The position numbers and the translations under genes are program-made. Of a DNA stretch of 64,000 nucleotides, positions 12,426-24,300 are shown in pieces (the first letter of the stretch is position 1; every line of letters begins with the position of its first letter). The stretch comes from Neelides folsomi. Its lineage: Eukaryota; Arthropoda; Collembola; Neelipleona; Neelidae. The stretch spans positions 124,001 through 188,000 of the forward strand of contig JAQGBZ010000046.1 of NCBI GenBank assembly GCA_034687125.1. The letters run 5' to 3'. The notes below the pieces were generated by a model, which saw only the letters and a program-made list of their open reading frames with translations, searched no databases and was not told the origin of the DNA.

Positions 12426-14264
12426 ATGGCCCACCACCGGTCCAATCGGTCCATTAAACCCCGGAAGAAAGCAACCGGTCCGAAGAGGGAAGGTCAACCG
12501 CTGTTCCCAGCCCTTGCTGGAATTCACTCATTCCTGGAAACGTATGGGACGGTGGAATTCGCCAAAAGCTTCCTCTTTGAAACCGAATACACATGGGTTG
12601 TTGCGGCCATCTGCTTCGTTGCCGAATTATTCATTAATTCTGCAATTATCCTCGCAAGGCCTTGTAAGAAAGAATTTAATAAATAAAAATTCTAATTTAT
12701 AAAAATTACTTAAATTGACAATTTATAAACAATATTAAACTTTTCCTAAACTCTAAATACTAACTTTAAGTTAAAATGTAAATTTCTAAATTAGACTTGT
12801 TAATTAATTATCTTAAATTTTTAGATACTGAAATTGATTGGAAAGCGTATATGGACGAAGTTGAAGGATTTCTGAACGGGACATTGGACTACGCTGAGCT
12901 CAAAGGCGACACGGGGCCGCTTGTCTACCCGGCTGGCTTCGTCTACTTTTTTTCCTTCCTTTATTGGATCACCAACAATGGAACCAACATTTACAGGGCC
13001 CAATGGATCTTTGGCTTCTTTTACATGATCTTGACTTACCAAGTTTATCGCCTTTATTGCCAGTCTAAGAAAGTTCCGCCCTATGTCATTCTCTTCCTCA
13101 CCTTTACGTCTTACCGAATTCATTCGATTTTCGTCCTCCGCCTTTTCAATGACCCGGTGGCAATCATTTTTCTCTACATGTCCATTAATTGCTTCATTGA
13201 TGGACGATGGACGTTTGGCAGCTTATATTACAGGTGATTTAAAATTAACAATCCAACTCAATTTACATTCGATTGAATCAGTAAATTAAGAAAAATCTCT
13301 TAATAAAAATTAAAAATTATTAAATAATAGAATAATACTAATTGATAATTTGTTATTAGCTTTGCCGTCTCAATTAAGATGAATGTTCTTCTGTATGCTC
13401 CAGCCCTTCTTTGTGTTTATTTGACACAGCTGAGTCTCTTTGATACGATTATACAACTTGCTGTCTGTGGGACTTTACAGGTAACTTACCGTAACTTACA
13501 AACTTGAATTTACCCTAGTCAATTTAATATCAATCATATTTATTTTACAGTTGTTTTTGGCAATGCCATTTCTACTAGTCAACCCATGGTCCTACATGAG
13601 CCGATCATTTGATCTTGGTCGAGTTTTTCTCTACGAATGGACTGTGAATTGGAAATTCGTCCCAGAAGAAATCTTCACCTCTAAACCTTTCCACCTTTCA
13701 TTATTGGCCGTGCATTTAATTACAATTTGCCTTTTTGTTCCATCCTGGATTCGATATTTGCGAAGCCATTACAAACTAAAGATTATCGAACAAACAACAG
13801 AAAATTCTGAAGATCTTGGAATTCGGGCACAGCTGATTCTCACTCCACTCTTCATTTGCAATTTTATTGGGATTATTTTCTCTCGCAGTTTGCACTTTCA
13901 ATTCTACGTTTGGTATTATCACACGCTTCCTTACCTTCTTTGGTCGACAAAGCTTCCAACGAGAGTCAAGTAAGATTCAATTAAGTTAATTGTAATTTAG
14001 TATTCATGTAATAGTATAATTACAAAATATTTAATTACAATTTATTATTATAAAAAATTGGTATTTGGTTGTAAATTGTAAATAACGATTTGTTATATTA
14101 TTAGATTGGCGATTTTTGGACTCATCGAGCTTTGCTGGAATGTTTTTCCTGCTAACCCAATGTCAAGTTGGAGTCTTTTCATAAGCCATTCAATTCTTTT
14201 GGCTGGACTTTGGATGTACGCTCGACCTTCAAAAGACATTAACATCACTTACAAGAACCGATGA
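12426..14264 (+). CDS. ALG3: Dol-P-Man:Man5GlcNAc2-PP-Dol alpha-1,3-mannosyltransferase (ALG3)
   Basis: ER-lumenal mannosyltransferase that adds the sixth mannose, in alpha-1,3 linkage, to the dolichol-linked N-glycan precursor, using dolichol-phosphate-mannose. Exons: 12426-12663, 12825-13233, 13360-13480, 13551-13969 and 14105-14264. All introns are GT-AG and phases close at 448 residues; the human protein has 438. Exon 1 encodes a basic cytosolic N terminus and the first membrane helix. The junction to exon 2 rebuilds [16 protein letters not shown], followed by [14 protein letters not shown], the family signature with the acidic residues of the active-site loop. Later come [42 protein letters not shown] and [18 protein letters not shown]. 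There are many membrane helices throughout. The start is the first in-frame ATG after a TGA at 12396. Apparently intact. Confidence 0.96.
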
Positions 14265-15372
14265 TTATCAGCTGCATAACACATTATTACTTGAAGCTCA
14301 ATTTGAACATTGTTGTTTTTGTTACAATTTTAAGCTTATTGTGTGAAAGTACTTTATTTACTGTTTGTTATCTTTACAATGTGTTGTAAATGAAGCTTAT
14401 TAACTTTTCATAAAGTTATTTACCAAATCAATGAATATCAATATTTACAAATCCTTTTAGATTTGTGTATGAAAAGGTACAAATTCCAATCACAAAGACG
14501 ATTTATTAGAAGAAATAATTTCTCATTTGAGCTACATGATTTTTTGAATGGCTCGATTTATTGTGATCCTTATTTTTGAAGAAAATGATTTTTAAAATTC
14601 ATAGCTTAATTACCTATTTATTCCATGTTGACTTTTAATATAGAATTGTAATGTCTAACAATGAGTGTTGTTAATGTTGATCCCAACGTAGTGTGTTTTT
14701 TTTTGTGTGCGATGCCAAATATTAAAACAAATGAATCAAAGGAAAAGAAAATCCAATTTCGAATTGTACAATTTGAATTTAATTCCAATAAAGCCAAAAA
14801 GCCAAGTATTTGATATATTATATTAAAAATAACAATTAGGTACAAAAGTTTGTGGAGGCGAAATTTCGAACAATGTTGTACCAAATATATGAAGTTAGAC
14901 TTTATTATTCTAAGTTACGATTGTATTATAATTTCTTCAATACGTATTTTGTGCATTGTGCAATTGACCATCTTGATTTTTCTGTTATCTGGGCATGGTT
15001 TTTAATTTGTTTTTAGAATTGATGATGCTATTTATCAAGACATTCGGAATTGCATCAAATTAAAGTGATTCATTTTTATCTTCATTTTTGCTCTAGTCCA
15101 AGTTATACCTCATCTATCTATGTGGATAAGTTTTATTTGAAAGTTAAATAAACGAATTAAAAAATTATTTGAACAGTTTAATTTATTTGTATAAATTCCT
15201 GATTATGGTCTGCAAATCAAAAACTTGCCACATTTCAAACTTTTAATTCTTGCAAGCATAATAGGCACTTCTTACATCATTGTAGTTATTATGAAAGCTT
15301 TAGTGATCAAAATTGTACATGCTTATTTAATGATGGAATTTTTTCAAACATAAAAGGTTGATTAAAAATATC
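14265..15372. other. ALG3 3' flank and spacer
   Basis: AT-rich, with no coding frame of note apart from an 88-codon minus-strand frame (14618-14884) without recognisable features. It includes the presumed ALG3 3' UTR. Confidence 0.5.
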
Positions 15373-15377
15373 AAAAA
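15373..15377 (-). terminator. RNA polymerase III terminator of tRNA-Ile
   Basis: A run of five T on the minus strand starts four bases past the tRNA 3' end, as expected for Pol III termination. Confidence 0.8.
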
Positions 15378-15380
15378 GTT

Positions 15381-15454
15381 TGGCCTGTACAGGGATCGAA
15401 CCTGTGACTTCCGCGTTATTAGCACGGCACTCTAACCAACTGAGTTAACAGGCC
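15381..15454 (-). tRNA. trnI-AAU: tRNA-Ile (anticodon AAU)
   Basis: Complete 74-nt cloverleaf on the minus strand, including the discriminator A. The acceptor stem GGCCTGT/ACAGGCC is perfect. The D stem ACTC/GAGT, anticodon stem CCGTG/CGCGG (one G-T pair) and T stem ACAGG/CCTGT all pair. The anticodon loop is CTAATAA, which places AAT at positions 34-36; A34 would be edited to inosine. The T loop carries TTCGATC and the intragenic A and B boxes are intact. There is no intron, and CCA is not encoded, as usual in eukaryotes. Confidence 0.97.
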
Positions 15455-15995
15455 AACGTTGACGATCCACTCGAATCACTCGCCCTCATACCAAAATCCC
15501 AATCCTTGCATTGCATTGCATATATGCATGAATATCTTTCACCATCACCATCATCTCTTATTTTGTTTAATTATATTGAACTTTTACTCATTTCATACTC
15601 ATACACACTCATGAATTCATGAAATCAAGATGCTCTCTTCACAAGCATAACGTTTCTTTTATCCCAAATTGCAATAAGATCATATATGTTCCATTTTTGA
15701 TTTTAATTGCCTCATTTATATCAAAGTAACTTACCACAATTGCTTTGAATGTTTTTAGCTGTTGTAGTAAATCAACTCCTTGATGAATTTAGATTGTATT
15801 AGAAATGATATACCTAACTGTAAACCTGATAATTATTAATTAAATTATTACAATTAGTAAAGTGGAGTCGTTCTAATAATGCACAAAACTATGGTTTAAC
15901 ATTTTTAAATACATTAGGAACTGTTTATGATTGTAAGTTTGTAAGCAATGAGTATTTGAGTATTTGTATGTACCTTATTTTTAAATATTTCTTAT
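15455..15995. other. spacer between tRNA and transposon remnant
   Basis: 540 bp of AT-rich sequence. I see no gene or repeat boundary in it. Confidence 0.5.
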
Positions 15996-16941
15996 CTATT
16001 CACGATCAATTTGCGCTCGAGTTTGAAACAACCGCTTAATTGTTTCCAGCGATACCAATTTGACAAATCGTTACTTTCCATTGTAGTAATGCAAAAAATT
16101 TCTTAAACAAATAAAGTTTTTATTTTTCACAAATCTGATTAATAATCTTTAAGGTTTTGTTAAATAATTTCGCTTTTATATCATTTAATTCTTGTTTAAT
16201 TCAGTTAATTTCATATTATTATTTTATGTAATCCAGTTTAGTTTAATATATTCTATATCAGTTTCAAGTACAGTTCGGCATATTATATAAGATTTTATTT
16301 AATAACATGGCTAATTTAAAAAAATAAAACATCATTTAACAATTGAAGAGGAAGAGTTGGTGATAATGATTCACAACAATCTAAAAACTCTCAGTATGGA
16401 CAATGCTCCCTACCATTCGCAAAGATTATTTCATTGCTTATTGAATATATTTTAAATATTAGTTTAGGAAAGATATTTCCCACTTCGAACTCGAGAAAAA
16501 GCGATATGATAAATTGGTTGCAATCAAAAAACATTAAATTTCCCGATGATTCAATCAAAGTGGAACTCTACAAAATCATAAAGGAAAACAAAGAAAAGTA
16601 CATTATTTACAAAATTGATGAAATGACAAAAGAACAAGGACACTCCAATTTAAGGCTTCACCCATATCATTGCGTGTTCATTCCAATTGAGCTCATCTGG
16701 GCACAGGTCAAGAATTATGTTGCAAAGCATAATTTCGATCAGAATCAGAAGAAGAATTTAGAAATAAAATTTTAATTTTATTTCTAAATTGTTATTGTGT
16801 AATAAAGATTCTTCATATAATCTTTGAATCAAAATAAATTGCTTATATGGTATACTACAATTAAAAGAAACGATTTGTCAAATTGGTATCGCTGGAAATA
16901 AATAAGCGGTTGTTTCAAACTCGAGCGCAAATAGATAATAG
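15996..16941 (+). mobile_element. decayed Tc1/mariner-superfamily transposon
   Basis: Inverted terminal repeats bound the element. The left one begins near 15996 and the right one ends near 16941. They share about 60 bp, including the run ATTTGCGCTCGAGTTTGAAA and, further in, CCAGCGATACCAATTTGAC. The outer right end has lost about four bases, so the target duplication cannot be read. The interior encodes the C-terminal part of a DDE transposase. MDNAPYHSQ at 16396 carries the second catalytic Asp, and a shifted frame from 16434 runs on to PYHCVFIPIELIWAQVKN with the final catalytic Glu. The first catalytic Asp, the DNA-binding domain and frame continuity are missing, so it is inactive. Confidence 0.88.
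16396..16775 (+). pseudogene. transposase fragment (Tc1/mariner DDE domain, C-terminal half)
   Basis: Two reading-frame pieces are offset by a frameshift just after 16434. The first has DNAPYHS, and the second has the WLQSKNI spacer region and the HPYHC..PIELIW block. The family's second Asp and last Glu are visible. The N-terminal helix-turn-helix and first Asp are absent because the element is internally deleted. This is a pseudogene inside the mobile element. Confidence 0.82.
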
Positions 16942-18362
16942 TTAATTGGCCATATTACGAATGTCTGGTTGCTGGTTATACAAATGTTCTACTTTTCGCT
17001 CGTTCACTTAAAATATTCGGTCTCCTACGCGCTACGTCTCATTTCCTTCTCCGTAATAAAGCATTCTGAATTTGTATGAGCATGGGAAGATGTATGGATT
17101 GGAAATTAGATTGATGTAATATTAATATTTATGCTACTTTATTTATTCAGCTGACGTTAAATCATAGAGAACATTAAAAACATGAATGTGTTTACGTTTA
17201 CATCATTAACTGTCATTTCTTTAAATTACTCACACCCATAGTTAATCAGATCCGAGTTTATTTTTTTGAGTTTTAAGTCAAAGTGATGTATTAAAGATTT
17301 CAAGATTAAGACGTAATCGGCGCAACGCCGCTTCCACCGCCGTTTCCTTTATCCGTAAGAAAAAACATCATATTTGTGGATATACAAATTATATTTTTAT
17401 TACTTATGATTACGACAATTTATTCTAAGCCATTTGTTTCTCTTATCAGTAATTTTCGGCAATTTTACATTTTATCTTTGATATATTAAGTACACATACA
17501 GTTAGCAGTTATTACGAGTTATGAGATCTGCTTGAAAGTAAAATGCAGTAAAAATTCATTCTTCATTCAATAAAGATAGTTCCTATTAAACCAAGGCCGT
17601 AGTTATTTTATTCCAATGCCAATTTTCATCTAATCCTATGCTACTCTGAAAACGTGTGACTTGTGCACAGTGCTGATAGTGCACCGGTGTAGGTCTAAAT
17701 AATTTTTATGAAAAGCTGAGAATTCCCAACTGAATAATTTATAAAATAAAGATTGTATTGAACTATTGAATTGTAACATTTAGTTTTCAATTATTGCTTT
17801 TATAGTTATAGTCTAATAGCTTATACTTAGTAATGATTTTGTGAGCAAGAGTCGATTTGTGAAAACTAAAGTAAAGCAAAAACATATGATAAGAGATATT
17901 GGCTAAGTTGTGTGATTTTATAATGCCATTTAAATACACCGAGGGACGATTATTTAAATCACATTGGAATTGGATGCATAATTTAGTCAGCATAAAAGAA
18001 AAGAAACGCAAAGAAAGTGAAAGATAGGCGATAGACGAATGAAGTAATGAAAATGAAGAGAAAACTTTCTTATTGCGCCACACAGAACGTCATTGGTTCT
18101 TTCCTCAAGCTCCTACTTTATTCAAATAGCCCGAATCGGTCGTCCGTCGTCCTTTTTCTTTATCGCTAAATCGCTAAATGACCAAATCCCTCGTTTTCCT
18201 CTTCCCATTTTAACTATTTTAATACTACAATTAATTTGATTGCATCACTCGCTTATCGCATTTTATTCCCCGATTTTAAATATACGACAATTCCAATTTG
18301 GATTTTTTAAATTTATTTTACAATCTCGTATTTTAATTTTTATCATTTGATGACTTGAGAAA
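16942..18362. other. intergenic region upstream of the KASH-like gene
   Basis: AT-rich spacer with no recognised gene. The last few hundred bases would contain the promoter and 5' UTR of the gene starting at 18363. A 98-codon minus-strand frame (17787-18083) has no recognisable features. Confidence 0.45.
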
Positions 18363-21300
18363 ATGGCAAATGACGAAGAAGTATCGGAAGCTGATTATAT
18401 TGGCAATGTCAGTGTTTGTAGTTTCGTTTCTTCCAGTTCTAATGACTTTACAGGTTGGACAGATTCATCATTTCATTATTTAATTTAGCACACCCTATTC
18501 CAATTTAAAATTAAGATTTTTTAAATATCGAATATTCAAATTTATTTTAATTTGTTGTTTTAATTATATTTATTCTTTCAGATGAGGCCGATTTCAAAGA
18601 AGCATTTAACGCCTGTGGACCCAATGGCGATGGCCTTATTCGCGTCTCACGTATTTTGGATTTTGGACTTCGCATTTTTGGAGTAAATGATCAAAAGTAA
18701 CGCAAATTTAAACAATAAATAGTTAATTTAAATATACTAGAAGTACATGTAAGTACTATACTGTACTGTGCATACCTTTATAACAACCATGATGAATTTA
18801 TCTAATTAATGACTATGAAATCTCAATGCTTTGAATAAATTGACTATCAGATCATTAAAAAAATTTAATTGTCCGACAGAGTTGAAGTGATAAGTGACTT
18901 CAAGTTGTCCTTAGATCCGAACGACATTGATCCACTCATTAACTTCGACCAGTTTCTTACAGCATGCGAACGACTAGGAGCTCCTCAAAATGGGTAAGAT
19001 GACTTTAACATTTAAAAGAATTTAAAACAACTCGAAGGAAAGAATTGTTCGAGTTCATTCATTGTACATAAAAGAATAAAAATGCTTGGAGAGGGTTGTG
19101 GTTGTCCAACCTGCTTCCACATTTTTTAAACGATAGGGAAGGATTTGATTAGATAAAAAAACATTCAATCCTTTCTAATCTTTTTACTCAACGTGTAAAA
19201 ATGCCATCATAAACAAACTATCTTTCTTTCTTATCATTTCAAAGAGAAATAATTACAAATAGTATTATTATAGTCAAATAAATATTCAACAACTACAGTC
19301 CAATTCAAATTCGATTGTTAATAATTTTATCCTTTTCATTTTCAACGTGAACTTTTAATTTTATTCTTATTTGTGGTTGTGATAATCATAGGTTTTTATA
19401 GTTTGAAGTGAATATCAGGATGTTGTTGGTCGTTTTACTTAACTTTACTTATTTTTATTTTGAAAAGGAGTCAAAATGGAGTTGTTGATGAGAAATTGAA
19501 TAAAAATTCTGCTGCTTTGTCACAACTAAAGAAAGCCGAATCTGAAGAAGAAATTAACGGTTTCAACCAAGACCTTGGAATGTACTCGAATTGGAAAGGG
19601 TTGAGGACGAGCACACCGGCAAATTTGCTTGGAGACGAAAGCCTCGATTCTTTCCCCAATAAAAGCCATCACAGCTACGAGGCCTTTGCTGGGGATAGCA
19701 TTTTGTAAGTAAAGAAAACATAGTAAAATTTATTAAATTATCAAAACAATTATTAAGTATCTATTCATAACAATTAATTAGGCAACTATGAAAATTAATT
19801 ATAACCACAATAATTGCAAATAGAGATCCGCACGATTTAAAAAACCAACTGAATGAAGCTGAACATCAGTCTAAAAAACTCACAAAGGAAAATCTCGAGC
19901 TTCGTGCTTCGATCGTGAACTGTGAAGAAACAATTGCAACACTTCAGGCAACAATTCATTGCAATATGGATAACATTGATTTTTAATATCCTCAGAATGA
20001 AAATAATTTTAAAATAAAAAAATACATGATTATATTATATTGAAGTTAGTTATTTAACTTTTAATGGTTATTAAATATCTTAATAGAAACAAATCGAAGA
20101 TTCCTTGAAAAAGAAGCTTCAAATAGAACGTGTCAGTTCGGACAGAATTCGTTTGCTCACCCGGGAAGTCGAAGACGTTAAGGCTACATTGACCAGCAGT
20201 GAGGAACGCGTGGTAGTTTTGAATAAAAGGATCAAGCGTCTTGAACACGACAATGTTTTCATTACCAAAGAGAACGACGAAATTAGAGAGCAAGTATGAA
20301 GAAATATTTGAAAATATCAAAATATCAAAATCTTCCAAACTTCCAACTCATGTTGATGTGTGGATGCCAAAGGATGTAAAATGTTTAAATGTTTATTTAT
20401 TTTTTTAGCTCTCACATTCCAATTCTGACTTGGACGTCTGTCGGATTGATTGTTCGGAGTTGGGAAAAAAGTTAGCTGAGCAAATTCAATCCTCTGACGA
20501 CTTCCTCAGTTACGTGACATCGAGAGCCGAAACTGCAGAGCTTATGGTTGAAAAGTACAAAAAAGAATTAAAGAAACTCAACAGAAAATCACTGGTAAAT
20601 ATTGCTTCATTATTTAATTAAGATAATCTATAATCTATTATAATTATTATAATAATTACTTAATCTGATTCCGTACATAATTGTCTTAATTCTTAATTTT
20701 CTTATGAAATTAATAAATATTGGATTTAAAGGATTTGGAGCTTAACATTGATAACTTTGGAGAAGGAAACTCTTCAGTGGATTTTGACTCAGGTTTGGAC
20801 CAATTGTCTTCTAGAGATGAGGTAATAGAGATGGAATATTATTTAAAAAGATTCATTTATATCATTATTAAATTAAACCATTAAGTTTTGAATCATCTGA
20901 CTTAATCGCTATTCTTTTCATAGGGAGAGTTTGGTGAAATGGAAGGAAATGGAAGAGAAATTGTCAATAATTCCATTTACCATGAATTTGCTGCCACAGG
21001 TGTGACTTTGGTAAACGATTCAAACACTTGCATAACCCTTTACATTACACATTTTCTCTTTTTCCCATCCACCTGCATAATTTCCCCTCTGTAATTTGAC
21101 CATAAAAGACTACAGAGACAATTCAAACGTTAATGAACATTCTTTTACATTCGGAATTTGCACTATGTAACGCTAATGAAAGTTTTCTTTCTCTCCACTC
21201 TTAAATTGTTAGTGTGGGAGCCAAATAGTGAGTGAAGAGGAGTTGGAGATCTCAAAGTCTAGCCAAGAAACCGAACGGATTACGTATGAATTTTTTAAAA

Positions 21301-24300
21301 TATTGATTTTTTACCTGTTATGTAGTAATAAGGATTATTGCTAATTGATTTACATTAAACTATTAAAATTACATTAAAGGGACAAATCGGATTCAGAATT
21401 CAATGGGAATGCAACCAGCGGCAGACTCGATGTTCAAACCAATGAAAATATTCTTAAACTTGAAGAAGAATTAACCATTTTGAAAGAGAAATACGAGGAA
21501 AGCCAGGATATCGTTCAAAACGTAAGTGCAGTTCATTCTCGCTAATTCTGAATTTCATTCGGTTCATCGTGTAGCAATTTATATTGATGCAAATCATTTA
21601 TCAAATCATTTACCAATTTACAGCTTTATAGGGAGAAAGAAGAGGCAACCTTTTGTGACAAACGAATCTTTGACACTTCAGCCACTCAGACAGACGAAAT
21701 TTACATTCTCGACAACGATCAATGTGATATTATAAGATTAATGAAGCAACTGAGCCTCGAAGACAAGAGGTCAGATTATTATTAATTTAATGCCCCTTTA
21801 GCACAAATCCTTGAATATTTTCACAGTTTATGCTTATTTGTGTTTATTTATAAGTATAAATATTTATACCTAAGTATGTATTTTATACATACCTAGTAAA
21901 TCTATTTTAGTTTAGCTATTTTGCAATTGCATGTATGATTTGATTACATATATCATACACAAACATTTTATGTATATCTGTCTAATATTTATATAGTATT
22001 TAATATATATCTCCAATATCCCTATTTAAAGACAAATTGGGAAAATAAACATATCAAAAACTCATAATATGACACTACACTCATTGACCATAAGATGTTA
22101 GAAGCATGAAATTGAATAGTCTTTTCCGTTTTCACCCTGTCTTAATGAAGCCCAGCGTAATTTTGTACCTATGAACTTGTATGTATGTGTGTGTAATGTA
22201 CAATATCAAAAGTCTTTTCTATTTAATTAGCGCTTATTGATAAAATTGGATCAGAATAATTTTCAACATTGTTTGAGTCTGTTTCTGAATTATAATATAT
22301 CCTGTAGAGTATGCAATATCTACTAGGTATGTTTGAATGTAATGTAGAATATATAGCATTTTAGCTAGTAATGTCTTGTTATACGAACCAGTGCCGATGA
22401 GATTCTCCCTTGTTAAAGTTAAAATGCACCTATTGAGAAGGAAGAGCAAATGTGTATTTTTATAATTCTATATGAGTGAGTGGATTCAATCCTCTGGATT
22501 GTGTACTGTAGACGACCCAGAGCAGAGGAGGAGGAAAAACGAACCACCCCCGTACTTCATTTATCTCGCCCCTTATTACTTTTAAATGAGAGGAAATGGT
22601 ATGTGTGGTGGTTGGTGGTGGATAGGAAGGTTGAGCTGTTCGAATTAAATCACCTCTCAAACCCTAAAGTTAAAATTCATCTTGTGAATATTTCATGTTT
22701 AAATTGAAATTATCCGTAACTTAAAAAGGCGTTCTCCGTTCATTCAAACTTCTAGTCTAATTGAAATTATAAATCTTTAAATACCCAGGTTCAAACCATC
22801 ACTTATCTTCTCGCTGGTTGGTATTTGCAAATAAGAGAAAAAATCATAAATTATTGTAGAATTTTATGTTGACTTTTGAAATGGTAATAATGGTATTTTT
22901 TATTTTAAGGTTTAGATTGAGATTTGAAATTGATTGTTTCTTCTTAGAAATCACCTTTCCACTCTTGAGGAGGAAGGTGGGGGGAGTTTGACGGGGCAAA
23001 GGGACCGAAGGATGAGCAGCGAAAAAGGGCGAGGGAGACTTTCTCGGAATGATGCAACTGAAGATGAACCCTTGATCAAATACGAAGACGAGGTGAGAAG
23101 ATATTAACCGTACCATAACTTACTGTTATTTCAATATAATATTCCATATGACTATTCGACGACAACTATATTCATTGAGAACTTCCGGTTCAGCTGATTT
23201 TAAACTTTTTTTTATATTTTTCTCTTCTCATATAAAAATTTATTTCTATTTCTATTTCTATTTCATTCCAAATTTACAATACCGGTGTTTTGACCTGAAT
23301 TAATATGAATATGTTCCTTGATTTTGAAGGAGGGGAATCGCGACATTGAAGATAAAATTCCCGTTAATTTAGACGGAAGTTGTATCGAAGAAACCAGTTC
23401 CTTCGATTACCCTTCACCAAACGCATCTGTGAGAAAAGTGAGGATTTTTTTGATGTTTTATTTATTTTTTGAATTTGAATTTTTATTTATTATTATTAGA
23501 GATGAGATTATATATATTTTTAAAATAATTTTAAATAATCTTAGCGATCGAGTACTGTTGGACCGTTGCCTACTTTGCATCCTGGTAAAACTCCAACAAG
23601 TGGAATCATACATGAAAAGGAGAGAGATCATCTTCTGATGTAAGGCAATTCGTATTTACTGGTCCGACCTGACGAGATAATAAATTTGATAACAATAAGT
23701 GAGAAAAAATCTCAATGGTTGTACAAGATGGGAATGATTTGATTAGGTTTGCACACGACGCTGTGCTTCGCGGTTCGAGTCAAAAAGCCAAAATCCTCAC
23801 TTCCAAAGAATGGCGAGTCCTGAAAGGAGACCTGGAAGCTGAGAGATATGCCCAATACAAGAAGCAGGATGAGGGCGGGGAGGGGGACGACGGCGGCCAA
23901 ATTCGACCCCACAACCCCATTGACCTCGATGATGAGGCGGAAATTTACTGTGAAAACTTTCCAGGACTTGTTGATCGTTTGTTCAAGCACATGGACACTT
24001 GGAGTGAAAAGTATTTATTTATTTTTGAATCATTGGCTTAAATTTTATTGTTCAAATATTCTTATATTTTTTATTCCTTTTTAGACCTTCTTCTGAACAA
24101 TTAGAGGAATTTTCAGTGAGTGTAATTTTTTTAAATATTAAATCACATGTGAATAAAATTTATATTTAAATTCCGTTAAAATGTAAAAAAGGTATTTGTT
24201 ACATTACTTAATTAGAGTAATTTAATGAGTTATATATGATAATTCAATTTCAGAAACGATTCGAGCAATTATCAATGGTCTTTAAAACCAGCCACACTAG

